Of a stretch of DNA of 64,000 bases, positions 20,431 to 31,507 are shown piece by piece. Below the pieces are notes generated by a model that had not been told where the DNA came from, did no database searches, and worked only from the letters and a program-made list of their open reading frames with translations. A program made the translations under genes and the position numbers. Origin of the DNA: Isoetes taiwanensis (lineage: Eukaryota; Streptophyta; Lycopodiopsida; Isoetales; Isoetaceae); NCBI GenBank assembly GCA_021234155.1, contig JAJEKV010000023.1:7912009-7976008 (forward strand). The letters are read 5' to 3'. Position 1 is the stretch's first letter. Each line of letters starts with the position of its first letter.

Positions 20431-22412
20431 GCATTGCCTTCTAACATTATTCAACGACGAGCTTCAGGATGTCACCATCACTATAATAACTACAAAATTT
20501 ATTTTTGGGTAAATTTTATCGCCATTGGTTTTACACAATTGGTTATATAGATATATTTTATCGCCTTTTAAATTTTCTTTGGTCCTAAAGTAAATCGTCA
20601 AACTAGCTACATTCGCATTTCAATATTGTGCCCCTACAATCATCATTGCAATGGACGATAAAAATAAATTGAATTCAATTCAATCTCAATTATAATGAAT
20701 TATGTTAACTAGTAGTGTCTCTAACACTTTAGATTCAATAGTATAAGATCATAACCCCTTTTCCTTCCTAGTTAGAAGGCAATAGTTGTTGTTCAATAGG
20801 TAATATAGTTGTCTAGAGTAGGTGGAGCTACCAAGATTCCAACCTAGATTCTAGGAGGACCTGCCCATATATATTGATACCAAACGTCTTTCATATTGTA
20901 TCATATCCCAAGGTTCAATTTCCCCTGGAGCTATTCCACATGTTTGAAGTAAGCATCCAAAGAATGTTTGAAGTAAGCATCCAAAGATAGGACTGGCAAG
21001 AATGATATGACTTGAGGGATGCCTGCTGAATGTGGGATAAAATCTAGAGAAGTTCCTATTGGTGTGGGAGACAGGGGCATCACTCTAATGTGCTAAATTG
21101 ATGCTATTTTTTGAGAGATGATGCAATGCTGGAAGGCCACTCAAAGGAGAGACGTTAACTCTACCCAAAGTTTATAGCCTCCTTTGGAGAAATTTGTGTA
21201 GAGTTGATTATATTTCAATAGTGTTGAAATTCCCATGGTGAAGGAGGAGGAAATAGATACATGATATGGAAGAATTGATAGCAAAGTTAGAGATTAGCAT
21301 TATAGACTATGGCACAAATTGTGATAGAGTAAGGAGCGCACATGAAATCATGTTGATGGAAATGTTCTCTGGATCTTGAAGGCCTCAAAAGAAGGTTGGT
21401 ATATTAGTTTGAGAGTGTTGGTTGTTGCTTGAGAAATATTCATTTGTAGTGCATAAGATTTGGATATGAGGAAGCTAGTAAAGTTGCATTAGAGTATATT
21501 TCTTTGTAGTTCTTCCAACCATTACATTGGGGAGATGATGCATTAATCTTGAGGTTGTACATCTCCACACTTGAAGAAGAAAACTATTTTGCAACATCTA
21601 TGCATCCAATGAGATCCAAGAAGATTGTAAAATCAACAAAAATATGGTATGCAATGCTGGGCATGAAAATCAACAAGTAGAGGGATGGTCTAGAATCTGG
21701 CTCACTTTTTGTTGAAATTATACTACTACCGGGGTTACCATGCAAAGCTGCATAAGATGCTAAAAAGCGTATTTCAGAAGGAGAAACAACTAGTTACGGT
21801 AGTATGCAAAGAGGAAGGTTGATTTCGTGCCACTACTGTAATAATACCAACGGTGCCCAAATACACCATGTCACAAGTTGGTCACAGATCAGCTCCAGAA
21901 CTGAAAGGTGCAAGAAGAATACCCAGTGAGGGATTTATTTTGGATAGAGGATTCAACAAGGGACTTGCAACGGGAAAGTTAATTCTGAATGGTAGAGATC
22001 TGACAGGGAACCTACTGTGGTGATACGCAATGAGTTGAAGAGGGTCCAGCGAGGAACCATTGGGTGAAACGAAATCAGTTCATTCATGAAGCCATATGCT
22101 TCGATATCAGTGATGGTAGTGGAAGCAGTTTGGTGGCCTCTAATCCATGGACGAAAGGAACACGAGATGTGTAAACATCAGCTTTACTGTGGTGATACGC
22201 AATGAGATGAAGAGGGTCCAGCTTCGGGTTGTCTGCAAGAATGGCACCTGAGCTTCTATTCTGAGATGCAAGAATACCCAGCTTACTTGACGAAGGAGAT
22301 ATCGACACAAAGCAATAAATATTTGAAGGGGAAATACATGCCACACTTGTTGTGCGGTTGTTTTGTTTCATTGCATAATCTGAGAGTGAAAATCTTGATA
22401 TTCATTTACCCG
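20431..22412. other. Non-coding stretch with a small dispersed repeat
   Basis: No gene is recognised. A phrase of about 35 bases beginning GTGGTGATACGCAATGAG occurs at about 22018-22050 and again at about 22190-22222. A 22-base phrase (GTTTGAAGTAAGCATCCAAAG, split) is tandemly repeated at 20942-20985. Confidence 0.5.
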
Positions 22413-22563
22413 TATTCATTGCCTTGGAAATTCCCCGTATATATACACTACCTCAAAAACCACAGGTAGACATTAGACATTTCATTGCCTTGATATTCAT
22501 TGCCTTGGAAATTCCCCGTATATATACACTACCTCAAAAACCACAGGTAGACATTAGACATTT
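22413..22563. repeat. Tandem duplication, 81-bp unit
   Basis: TATTCATTGCCTTGGAAATT begins at 22413 and again at 22494. The copies, including ACTACCTCAAAAACCACAGG and TAGACATTAGACATTT, are essentially identical over about 70 bases. Confidence 0.85.
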
Positions 22564-22725
22564 ACAATTGAAGCAGCAAGCCGTGCTTTGATTTGGCTGT
22601 GCCTTCCACCTATGAGACAAAAATATGCACTTGGCATCTTACACTTCCAACAAAATGAACCACCTGGGACAAAACTATTTTGTGGAACGCACTACTTTAC
22701 AAAGTTTCCAAGTTACTCCAACTCT

Positions 22726-23218
22726 TCAAGATTTTACTTTTGTTATCTTCCAAGTAACCTTATTTGCATCCCAATGTGCCAAACTGTCTGCATGGAGCAA
22801 CTCTTTCAAGAAATAGAGCCTCTGAGCAAGCTCCTCCATCAAGATTAGGACGTCTACATTCATTGGTTGGAAAGTCCCAATTTTTTCTCTGTTTTCTTTT
22901 CCTTCACCATCCCTCACTTTCATGCAAATGTTATCAGAAAATTTCTCTTTTTCAGGAGGACGCATGCTCTCATCCTGCAATGGAGGCGTAGGGACACGAA
23001 AGGGAACCATTGAAGTTTCCTTATCCTGTTTCAAATAATGTCTAAGAGCAAAATACTTCTTTCCTCTCACACTGCTGGCTGCCTGAGTAACAATCTTTCT
23101 ACTAAGCTTTTGTTTGTAAATAGATGCCTTGGTTTTCCAACATTTTTCCCTTGTAGACAAGCATTTTCTTTCGTCTCTTGCCTTACTTTGATTATCTGCA
23201 TAAGCATCAGAACGTGTC
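22726..23218 (-). CDS. Terminal coding segment of an unrecognised gene
   Basis: A long minus-strand open frame ending at a TGA (22728-22726). An AG acceptor precedes 23218 (CTAATTAG). The protein is basic at first (SDAYADNQSKARDERKCLST; YKQKLSRKIVTQAASSVRGK), then has a Pro-rich linker. It ends in a helical segment (LILMEELAQRLYFLKELLHA, then DANKVTWKITKVKS). There is no stop for over 160 codons and the composition is gene-like. The neighbouring minus-strand exon at 25749-25904 could be its upstream partner, but the phases at the acceptor I favour do not match, so another exon or site would be needed. I recognise no domain. Confidence 0.5.
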
Positions 23219-23649
23219 CTAATTAGATCAATAAAACACCCTTTAAAAAGCATCAATAACTATGTTTAACCTGTTAAATGACCTACTGCTTCCTATCTTG
23301 CTGCTACACTAACTACGAGACAATTATTAGAATAGAAATACTGCATTGCCTGTTTTCTTAGAAGTCGGTTCTATCCTCTATTGGCCTATAGCCCCACTCT
23401 CTATGAAAATGATACTGATGAGGTTATTCGAAATTGGTTATAACAGTTATTTCGGGGCAACTAAATCGACGAGACTCCTTAATAAAAGGTCACCACAATA
23501 TTTGTGGTTAATACTTTTGTTTCATGGGTTGTATCCTATCTCCTACACTTGCGTAAACTTTTATCCATATGTTCATACTATCAGAGTCTTCTAGAGAGTT
23601 GAAGAGAGACTCTAGAGAGTTGAAGAGGTGGACATTCATCAGGATGGTA

Positions 23650-25600
23650 GCTTTCTCTAATCAGGTTGAGATTTGACTTACTACAAGAAAAACCTACTAT
23701 CGCTTCCAAGCCTACCTTTGAGCTCTTTTCCCTGGATATGTCCTCTCACAGTCCTTGTCCAGTCATTTTAAGAAAAGTTTGCTCCACAGCAGATTGCAAT
23801 TCAGCAATCTGGGCAGATTTCCTTTCAGACAATGATAAAAACATTCACTCTAACTTAATGCCTTAATAGCATATGAATGGGCCAGATGATGCTAAGTATC
23901 AAAACATTATTGGATCCATTGAGACTGCATGGAACTACAAATGGACACTAACGAAGTTGAAAAACGCAGAGACTCAGCTTGCTCAACTTAATTTGGCTGT
24001 GGCTCAGCAAAGCAAGGCAAGATGACAGACCAAAGGCGGACAGATCCCAAGTGACTTGTTTTTTGACAGAAAGGTCACTATAAGAATCAATGCCCAGATT
24101 GAAAAGCTTGTTGGAGAGTTCTAATTCTAATGCCTCTCAATCTTCCTCCTTAGCAACAAAATAGGCAATGCAGTTTGTGGCACGTGAGCTTTATCTTCCA
24201 TGTTTTTAGGTGCATCTCGCCTATGCTACTGCTACAGGTCAGAACGTTGTTATCTCCTCAATATATGATGAGTTCTGGTGCATCTTGTCATTTAACAGGG
24301 ACTTTTAAGTTGCTTCCCAACTCTAAGGAAGATCATTATGTTATCATTCTGTCTTGGTGGCTATGGGCAACAGTAATGTTTGTCAGTCACAAGCCAAGGG
24401 AGCTATACATTTCAAATCCCCGGCAGGGGCTTTATGTCCAAAACATGAGTCACTTTTCAATGCTAATCATTCTTGGATTTCTACATTTGATAAAGACAAG
24501 AAACATGTCATTTTTGGGAAGTAGGATGTTTCTAGCGAGGAGAGTCCATTTGATTTTCTTACATTAAAGCAGTTGAAGGTTCTTGGCAACTGGTCATATG
24601 AATCGTGCAGGCTTGTATACTGTTGATGCAATAGAGGATGTGATTCACGAGTAAATTTGTTGCAGCAGAGTTGCCTTAAGGAACATCCTTGACATGACAG
24701 AGATGGGCATATAGGTGGTCAAGCCCTAGGAGAACTATCTAGGCTGCAAATGGTACAAGGATTACCTGCTTTGAATGGAATGTGATGCCTATCACAAGAG
24801 CAAACAGCCTCAGGCGCCATAGCCACATGCATCTTATAGGGCTAAACATCCTCTGGAATTGCTTCATCCAAACCTATGTCATATGCTTCTCTGGAAGAGC
24901 AAGATAGTTTTTGGTCATTGTGATGATTGTACACGTTTTACTTGGGTGTTCTGCCTACAAACTAACGATCAGATATTTTCTGTTTTTAACAATAAATGAG
25001 GAGTTTAATGATTACTGCCATGCTCATGGAATTCTCAGAGATATTATAGATAATTCCTTATGCACTCTCAAAATGGGGTGCTGAAGGGAGGAATAGGTCT
25101 TTATAAAACTTGCTAAGATCTATGTTATTTCACAAGCATTTGAGTCCAGCCTTTTGGGGAGAAGCTTTCTAGACAGCCATCTTCTGTTGGGAACAGGGCA
25201 CCAACTGTGGCTTTAAGAAACATGACTCCCTTTGAAGCTTCATATGGCTATAAGCCAGATGTGCAGGATTTTAAGGTCATTGGCTCTTTGGCCTGTCCAG
25301 CTATTCCTAGGGAACAACTAAAGAAGAAAGGCAAACTGTCAGAAGGGTCTATCAGTTGTACTTTTGCATTCTATCTAACAAACCACGACAGCTGGAAAAA
25401 GTATGATCCAAAGATACGTCAAGTGTTTGTGTCAAGGAATGCCCAATTTCTTGAAACTGAAGAGCATAAGGATAAGCATGGCTCTGATCATGCACATATT
25501 GAGCCATGCATCCTCAAGTTCTTGTACCAGGGGAGAAATGGCATCCAGCCATAAACATCCGGTATCTTGCCCTACAGATACAGAGCTGCCTAGCGACTCA
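23650..25600 (+). mobile_element. Ty1-copia relic (gag to integrase)
   Basis: Plus-strand pieces occur in copia order. A gag-like segment at 23880-24150 includes LKNAETQLAQLNLAVAQQSK. A protease/gag-pre-integrase piece near 24265 has SGASCHLTG. Next comes GLYTVDAIEDVIHE near 24612, then an integrase-core fragment near 24900 with DDCTRFTWVF. The integrase C-terminus at 25207-25554 has TPFEASYGYKPDVQDFKVIG and YDPKIRQVFVSRNAQFLE. Frames change often, so it is dead. No LTRs were identified. Confidence 0.8.
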
Positions 25601-25748
25601 CTTGGAAATTCATGATGAAGTCCATACTGGAATTTGCATTCTAAAGAGAGTTATTTTATACTATGCTAAAGAGAGTTAGCTATGCTAAGTAGATTTTTGA
25701 CCACATCTAGTTTCTTAACATATTAATAAGCAGTAATATTAAAAATAC

Positions 25749-25904
25749 CTGGACCTTTTACTTCCAATGTTCTCTGTATAACATTGTCTGCTGTTTCTAG
25801 GTTAGTGACAGCTTGCTGCGCCAGAATGGCCTTCAAGGATTTTGGTTCATTTAGGCTGTTATCTGAAGGTCCCATAAGCTGTGACCCAGCCTTACTGGAA
25901 GCAT
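25749..25904 (-). CDS. Internal exon of an unrecognised gene
   Basis: A 156-base open segment on the minus strand between an acceptor (TTATCAG before 25904) and a donor (CCAG then GTATTT at 25748). It encodes ASSKAGSQLMGPSDNSLNEP followed by KSLKAILAQQAVTNLETADN and VIQRTLEVKGP. Entry and exit phases are both 1. The composition looks like a real hydrophilic, partly helical protein. It may join the terminal segment at 22726-23218 or the Agenet gene at 44248-44780, both on this strand, but neither link is shown. Confidence 0.5.
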
Positions 25905-27100
25905 CTGATAATCATTAAATCTGAGAAGTCAGCGTAACGACCTTTTAAATAACGTACAGACAATTAGAAGAGATTATATCAATAAATTGAAGACAAAAAG
26001 CATGATAATGAAGCTAAAATACCCTCTGACTAATCAGATGAGAAACAGAAAACAGACTGCATACAAAGACTTTGTTTCATGCAAATACATTGGGAGTGCC
26101 TTTGTCGGCCACAATAACATTTTGAATGGAAATTTAGCACCCTCCACCCTCTGATTCAAATGAATGTTGAGCTGACAAGCTAATATCATAGACTTTGTTA
26201 GAACTAAAATAACAAAACTTACTGGCTATAATATTGCCATGTCATCTGTAGTGGCTACTTAAAGTCACAGCTATTGTAACTATCTTTTACTTAGATCCTA
26301 ATACATTTGTGCTTCACTTCTCTCCCTTAATCACCTAGCAAAGAAATAAAGACAAGCTGGAATACCGAAAAGGAGTAGGAGGGTAACATGACATTATATT
26401 AACATGCCATGTCAGCACTACCGTTGGCATATGCTGAGTCATCATAACAGGGTTCTTAACATTTGACCCTGAGGGATGCACTTAGAAATGGGGGTATGAG
26501 TATCTACGTTCGAAGGGTAGCCAAAAACATCTTCAATATACTGACCTTGGAAATCTAATTTAACCCCTAAAGTGTATATTTGCCCCAGATAGTGGCATAA
26601 ATTCCCCCTAGTGGTAAGTATACAAATACAATGGTAGAAAAAAAATCCCCTTTCTTACACTCAGATATCCCATATTACAAACAATAATAAATCCCCCATG
26701 CATATGACAATCATAGCTGAATTGAAATCTACACCTTAACAAAAATATTTCTTAAACCTTGAGAGGTTTATATTCCGCCCTGGGAAAGAGCAACAGGCGC
26801 AATATGTAGAAATATTTGCATTTCAGATTGTTAAATTGTTGTCTGTCAATGCTTTTGTGAATCCATCAGCTTGTTGATCTTTAGTGGAGCAGCATGACAA
26901 TGTGAGTAGATGATTCTGTAACTGTTCTCAAACAAAGCACAATTTAATATTCATGTGCTTTATTTGCAAGTGTAAATGATAGTCTTTTCCATGTTTATAG
27001 CTCCTAGATTATCACAATATACTTATGCTGGTGTAATTAACATTCCAAGACCTTCAGTGGTGCTTTAAGTTCTACTTCAGGGGTACTAATATTGCTTTAT
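25905..27100. other. No feature seen
   Basis: A/T-rich DNA without recognisable coding or repeat structure. It may be intron if the minus-strand exons on either side belong to one gene. Confidence 0.4.
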
Positions 27101-27137
27101 TACTTGTTTTGGGAACTTCCAACTTACAGGATTCTCT

Positions 27138-28240
27138 TCAAGGAAAGATATATAACCTGTGAAACATGCAGTACCCCTGAGATATCAAAGCACACGTTAA
27201 GATGCCTTCATAAAGCGAGAGAACCCGCCCACTGCATAGGCAATGTAGACAATGTCTGGACGAGTAGCATAGGTACAATAGTGCTCCAACTAGTTGACTG
27301 TATAATGTAGCATCAATATCTTCTTCATCTTGTAGGGTTAATTTTTGGCCTAATTCATATGGTGTTGGAAAGTCATTGCAGTCTTCCATATGAAATTTGA
27401 ACCAAAAAAATAAAAAAAATAACATTAGTCGGAGTAAATAGATATGATTTATTTCTTTCCACCCATCAGCTCCTAGAGCTGGTGTGAGTCAAAATTTGAA
27501 CCAAAATTTCTGAAATTTCCTTTTGCTGAGTCAAGACTATACTTGCAATATGCTTTTGATGCCAAGACAGTAAAGCATAAGCCCTAGATGTGTGACCTCA
27601 AATTTATTAGTAAAAAGATTCTTGGTGGAAAGTATAAGATCTGATGCATCCTGTCATTATTGTGTCATCCACATATAGGAGAAGTATTAAAACCAAGCTT
27701 CCTTCAAATATAAGTTTGGGTCCGAGCATGGTGCTTGTTTCAAGCCATAGATACTTTTTTTGAGCCGGCATAGATGAGTAGGATGAATCTGATCTACAAA
27801 GCCAGGAGGTTAAAACCAGGTAAAGTTCTTCCGTCAAATCTCTTTTTAAGAAATGCAGATTTGAAATCCTTTTGATATATTGGCCATCCTTTTCGTGCTG
27901 CTAATGAAATAACAACTCTCATTGTGTCTAATTTGACTACTTGCAAGAGTACTCATGCAAATACTTCGTTGTAGTCAAACCCTTCCTTTTGGGGGTAGCC
28001 TTTAGCTACCAATCTAGCTTTGTGTTTCAATATTGTACCATCTGAATGACATTTTGTGCAAAAGGTCCCTTTGGCACCAATAATATTGTGATCGAGTGGC
28101 TTTGGAACAAGTTCCCAAGTTCCTTGCTTTCAAAGCATAGCTAATTCGTTTTTCATAACTTGATTACAATGGTCATGTTTCGCTTGCTTCAGAATGGGTC
28201 ACCGGGTCACTTTCTGTTAGAGGATCAGGAGGAGAGAAAA
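27138..28240 (-). mobile_element. Ty1-copia reverse-transcriptase relic
   Basis: On the minus strand, from high to low coordinates: [20 protein letters not shown] near 28000, WPIYQKDFKSAFLKRDLTEE near 27860, LLLYVDDTIMTG near 27655 (YVDD catalytic box), and LTLQDEEDIDATLYSQLVGA near 27335. This is the normal order of a copia RT. Frame breaks between the pieces and missing stretches show decay. Confidence 0.85.
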
Positions 28241-28479
28241 ATGGAAACGAGCTACATACCTTTGCATGTTAATGTTATGCATATATAATAGAGGCTGCCC
28301 ACCTAACTCTGATGTGATCACCTAGACCTTACACCTGGACATATGTGACCTTATAATGTCCACATAGTGTTAAAAATGTTGTTACATGTCGCTCTTAAGG
28401 TATCTCCCTTAAGCTGCAATTTCACCATCCCTAGCTGTTCCTTGAACTTGCTTAGCTTGGCGCTAGCCAAAGGTTTCGT

Positions 28480-29012
28480 AATCATATCTACTAGCTGATG
28501 CTTTGTTGAACAATAAGACAAAGCCAAATCACGAACGAGAAAGGTCCTCTCGAGAAGAGAAAATGTGCATCAAGATGCTTCGTTCTTGCATGGAAAACCA
28601 GATTGAATACTAAGTAAATAGTACTCTGATTGTCATTGTCGTACAATTGTGGTTTCTGAATGGAAACTCTAAGGTCCTTTCACAACTTTTGTAACCAAAG
28701 TGCTTCCTTCACTTCCATTGAGAGAGCTTTGGATTCAGCCTCGGTAGTGTTGATGGAGACAATGGATTGTCGTTTAGACATCCAATTGAACACATTAGGC
28801 ACAAGCGAAGACAGGATCCCTGTTGTGTACTTTTGAGGGTCTTCACAACCAGAATAATCAGCATCAACAAAGATGTTGCACCTATAAATTTCTGATTTTT
28901 TGTAAAATAATCCTTCTTGTAATGTGCCCTGAAGGTTTGGTTGCCTTCCAATGTAATTGTATAGGCCTTTGCATGTACCTGGAAAGAAGATTGACTGCAA
29001 AACATAAATCAT
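28480..29012 (-). mobile_element. Ty1-copia RNase H relic (separate element)
   Basis: The minus-strand reading has GLFYKKSEIYRCNIFVDADY followed by SGCEDPQKYTTG, then FNWMSKRQSIVSINTTEAES and KEALWLQKL. This is the copia RNase H with its DADY and SKRQ motifs. A weaker continuation to about 28480 includes DAHFLFSRE. It lies upstream of the RT at 27138-28240 in element order, the reverse of a normal copia polyprotein, so it comes from another insertion. Confidence 0.8.
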
Positions 29013-29429
29013 GTCGTCTTGTAGTCAAGTAGAGCAAATTTCCAATAAGACTTTGGTATAAAGTGTTGTCACAAGAGTTGCCACAAAGCTTGATACCCTA
29101 ATTCTATAGGTACCCTAAGTCTATAGGTACTGAGACTCTGGTTTGGCATTACTCATATTCCACTTTTGGAGTAGATCTCGAATAGACTTTTATTGAGATA
29201 AATAGATGCCATCCGGCATTTGCCAAACTTCGAGCCCTAAATAGAAGTGGAGCAGTCCTAGATCGGTCATATCAAATTTCTATTGGAGAGTAACCTTTGT
29301 TTGATAGTTTAGAGTGTTCTGATACCAATGAAAGATACCAATGAAAGAATACCAAAATGAAATTTGGAAGTCAATGAAAGACACCAATAGTCATTTTGAA
29401 ATTTGAACTCTGCAAATTTGAATTGCTCT

Positions 29430-29442
29430 GATACCAACAAAA
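29430..29442 (-). promoter_or_regulatory. Copia-type primer-binding site
   Basis: TTGGTATCAGAGC on the minus strand matches the initiator-Met-tRNA primer-binding site common in copia elements. A decayed copy (CTGATACCAATG on plus) lies near 29318. No paired LTR was identified. Confidence 0.45.
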
Positions 29443-29559
29443 GAATTATCATTATAACGAAAGGAGAATTATCATTATAATGAAAGGAGAGGAGTTCTGC
29501 CTCTGTGTTAGGCCAGTAAGAGCTCTGATCCATCTTTAAAAAAGAGACAACCACGGGCC

Positions 29560-29995
29560 GAGGAAGACGAGGAAGACGTGGTTAAAAGATTCCCTTTCTC
29601 CGCATCTCATAGGGCATCTATCAAACACATGTCCATTCAATTGGGCAACATATCCATTGGTTTTTAGACTCTGGTTCAAGAGAAGCCATCTAAAAAATAT
29701 CAGTTAAAATAGCTTTTTAGCACAGTAACACATCCATTCTTTTCTGATGTTGAAAATTGCCTGTTCTAGGAGACAGTTCTTAACGGTGGCCATTTTGAAA
29801 GGCCTATCTGGTAATAGCATGGAATAGATAGTGGATACCTTGTATCCCCTTCCTTGACTGCTCCAATCCAATTCTCTTTGACATCCATTGATAGATGGAT
29901 CGCTAGCAATTGCTTTGTAGATTTTCCTATTGGTGTCAGTATCAGAAACTAATTGGGAGATGTCTGACCAAGGTCTCCATCCCAAAGGTGTTCTG
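29560..29995 (-). mobile_element. LINE fragment, C-terminal zf-RVT region
   Basis: The minus-strand frame reads LGWRPWSDISQLVSD, then GRGYKVSTIYSMLL, followed after a break by a tryptophan-containing FFRWLLLNQSLKT. This resembles the region around the zf-RVT domain of plant L1-type LINEs. It is short, broken and has no visible ends. It lies beside the copia RT relic that begins at about 30000. Confidence 0.55.
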
Positions 29996-29999
29996 ATAC

Positions 30000-31063
30000 T
30001 AGCAATTGTACAAGGGTGTTCTGATACTAGCAATTGTACAGAGGCCAGCTTGCTCCCCTGTAATCAAAAGATCATCCACATAAAGAACTATGATGCAAAG
30101 TTCTTGATCAGAACCACATATAACATAGACGTTAGAGTCTGTTCAACGAACTTTCGCGAAATCCTACATGCAAAAAATGTTCAACTTTCGCGAAATCCTA
30201 CATGCAAAAAAGGAAGGCATGAATTTTTTGATTCCAGCTCTAAGGGCTTGTTTCAAGCCATATAAGCTCTTCTTCAATCTGCATACGAGATGTTCTTGCC
30301 CCTTTTTAACAAACCCTTAAGATTGTTGCATGAGAACTTCTTCTTCTAGATTCCCATGAAGGAATGCGCCTTTGAAATCCATCTCGCATATTGGCCAACT
30401 TTTAGATGCAACGAATGCGATGATTGCCCAAATAGAGGACAAACGAGCTACAGGAGCAAATACCTCATCATAATCAATCCCATACTTTTTGTGAGTACCC
30501 TTTAGCTACAAGACGCGCTTTATGCTTAGCTATAGATCCATCAGCAGCAAACTTAGCTTTGTAAACACATTTGCAATCTATAGCATGCTTAGGTAGCAGA
30601 ATCTTTACCATGCTTAGGTAGCAAGATCAATTCCAATGTTCCTTGCTTGTCAAGCATAGTGAACTCCTCTTGCATTGCTGTTCTCCAATTGTTCGCCTTG
30701 CATGCATCTTCAAAATGCATTGGATCATTAGTGTTATACATGATCTTGGCCATTAGAGCCACGTTACATTGTGGATCTGTTTGCATGTTCCGTACCCTGG
30801 CTGACCTTCGTAAAGTCGGTTTAGGTGCAGGTGCTGAACTTTGAGAGGAGTTTCCACTATCTTGAAAACTTTTCTCAACACTTGAAAGGTGTATCAAGCT
30901 TGAAAAGATCAGATTATGGAGGCAATCCTCCACAGTTGAGCTATTTCTGCATACACTACTATCTATACACATTACCAATAACATTCTCTCTAGATAACAA
31001 TAAAGATATAGAGATATCAAGATAGATATCAAGATCCTCTAATATCGATCTTGTCGTACGTGA
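30000..31063 (-). mobile_element. Copia hinge and RT, downstream half of a LINE-interrupted element
   Basis: The minus-strand pieces are: hinge 31032-30589 (PTLRRSARVRNMQTDPQ, then DPMHFEDACKANNWRTAMQE and EFTMLDKQGTLEL), RT N-terminus near 30480 ([26 protein letters not shown]), VCRLKKSLYGLKQ near 30270, and a YVDD box near 30080. It is interrupted on its 5' side by the L1-like LINE at 31076-35808. The matching gag-integrase half lies beyond the LINE at 35821-38300. Confidence 0.8.
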
Positions 31064-31075
31064 TATATTCTATAG
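31064..31075. repeat. Candidate target-site duplication, tail side of the L1-like LINE
   Basis: TATATTCTATAG here matches 35809-35820 exactly. It directly abuts the (GAAA)n tail. The region at the other end is itself repetitive and A/T-rich, so chance is possible. Confidence 0.5.
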
Positions 31076-31507
31076 AAAGAAAGAAAGAAAGAAAGATAGA
31101 TTATATTAACGTCTACGAAAGACCGCTTGGGTCTATGAGACCAAATATACATCAATCATGTCCAGCTAGGGGCGCATTTGCAGCCACCTAGAGATATTGC
31201 ATAAAAAAGGAAAAAGAAAACTAAAACAATGAGATTAAGAAACTTTTGTCTTCTTGGCCACGGGCTCAAAGTATAAAGTAATGTCAGACTTGTTTTCTCT
31301 TTTGAAGGACTGCTTATGTTTATCCTTTACCGTCCGCTTTCTTCTTCTCGACACTTTCATGGTTACTCCTTTTGAGATTGGATGAGATGGTCCGGGGAGA
31401 GAACCTGCCTTCCGTTTATTATCATTATCACCTCCAATGAGAAAGAAAGTGATCAGTCTTTGCGTAGGATCGTTTTCATGTCCTGCTCTTCCCCCAGCTT
31501 GCTCCTT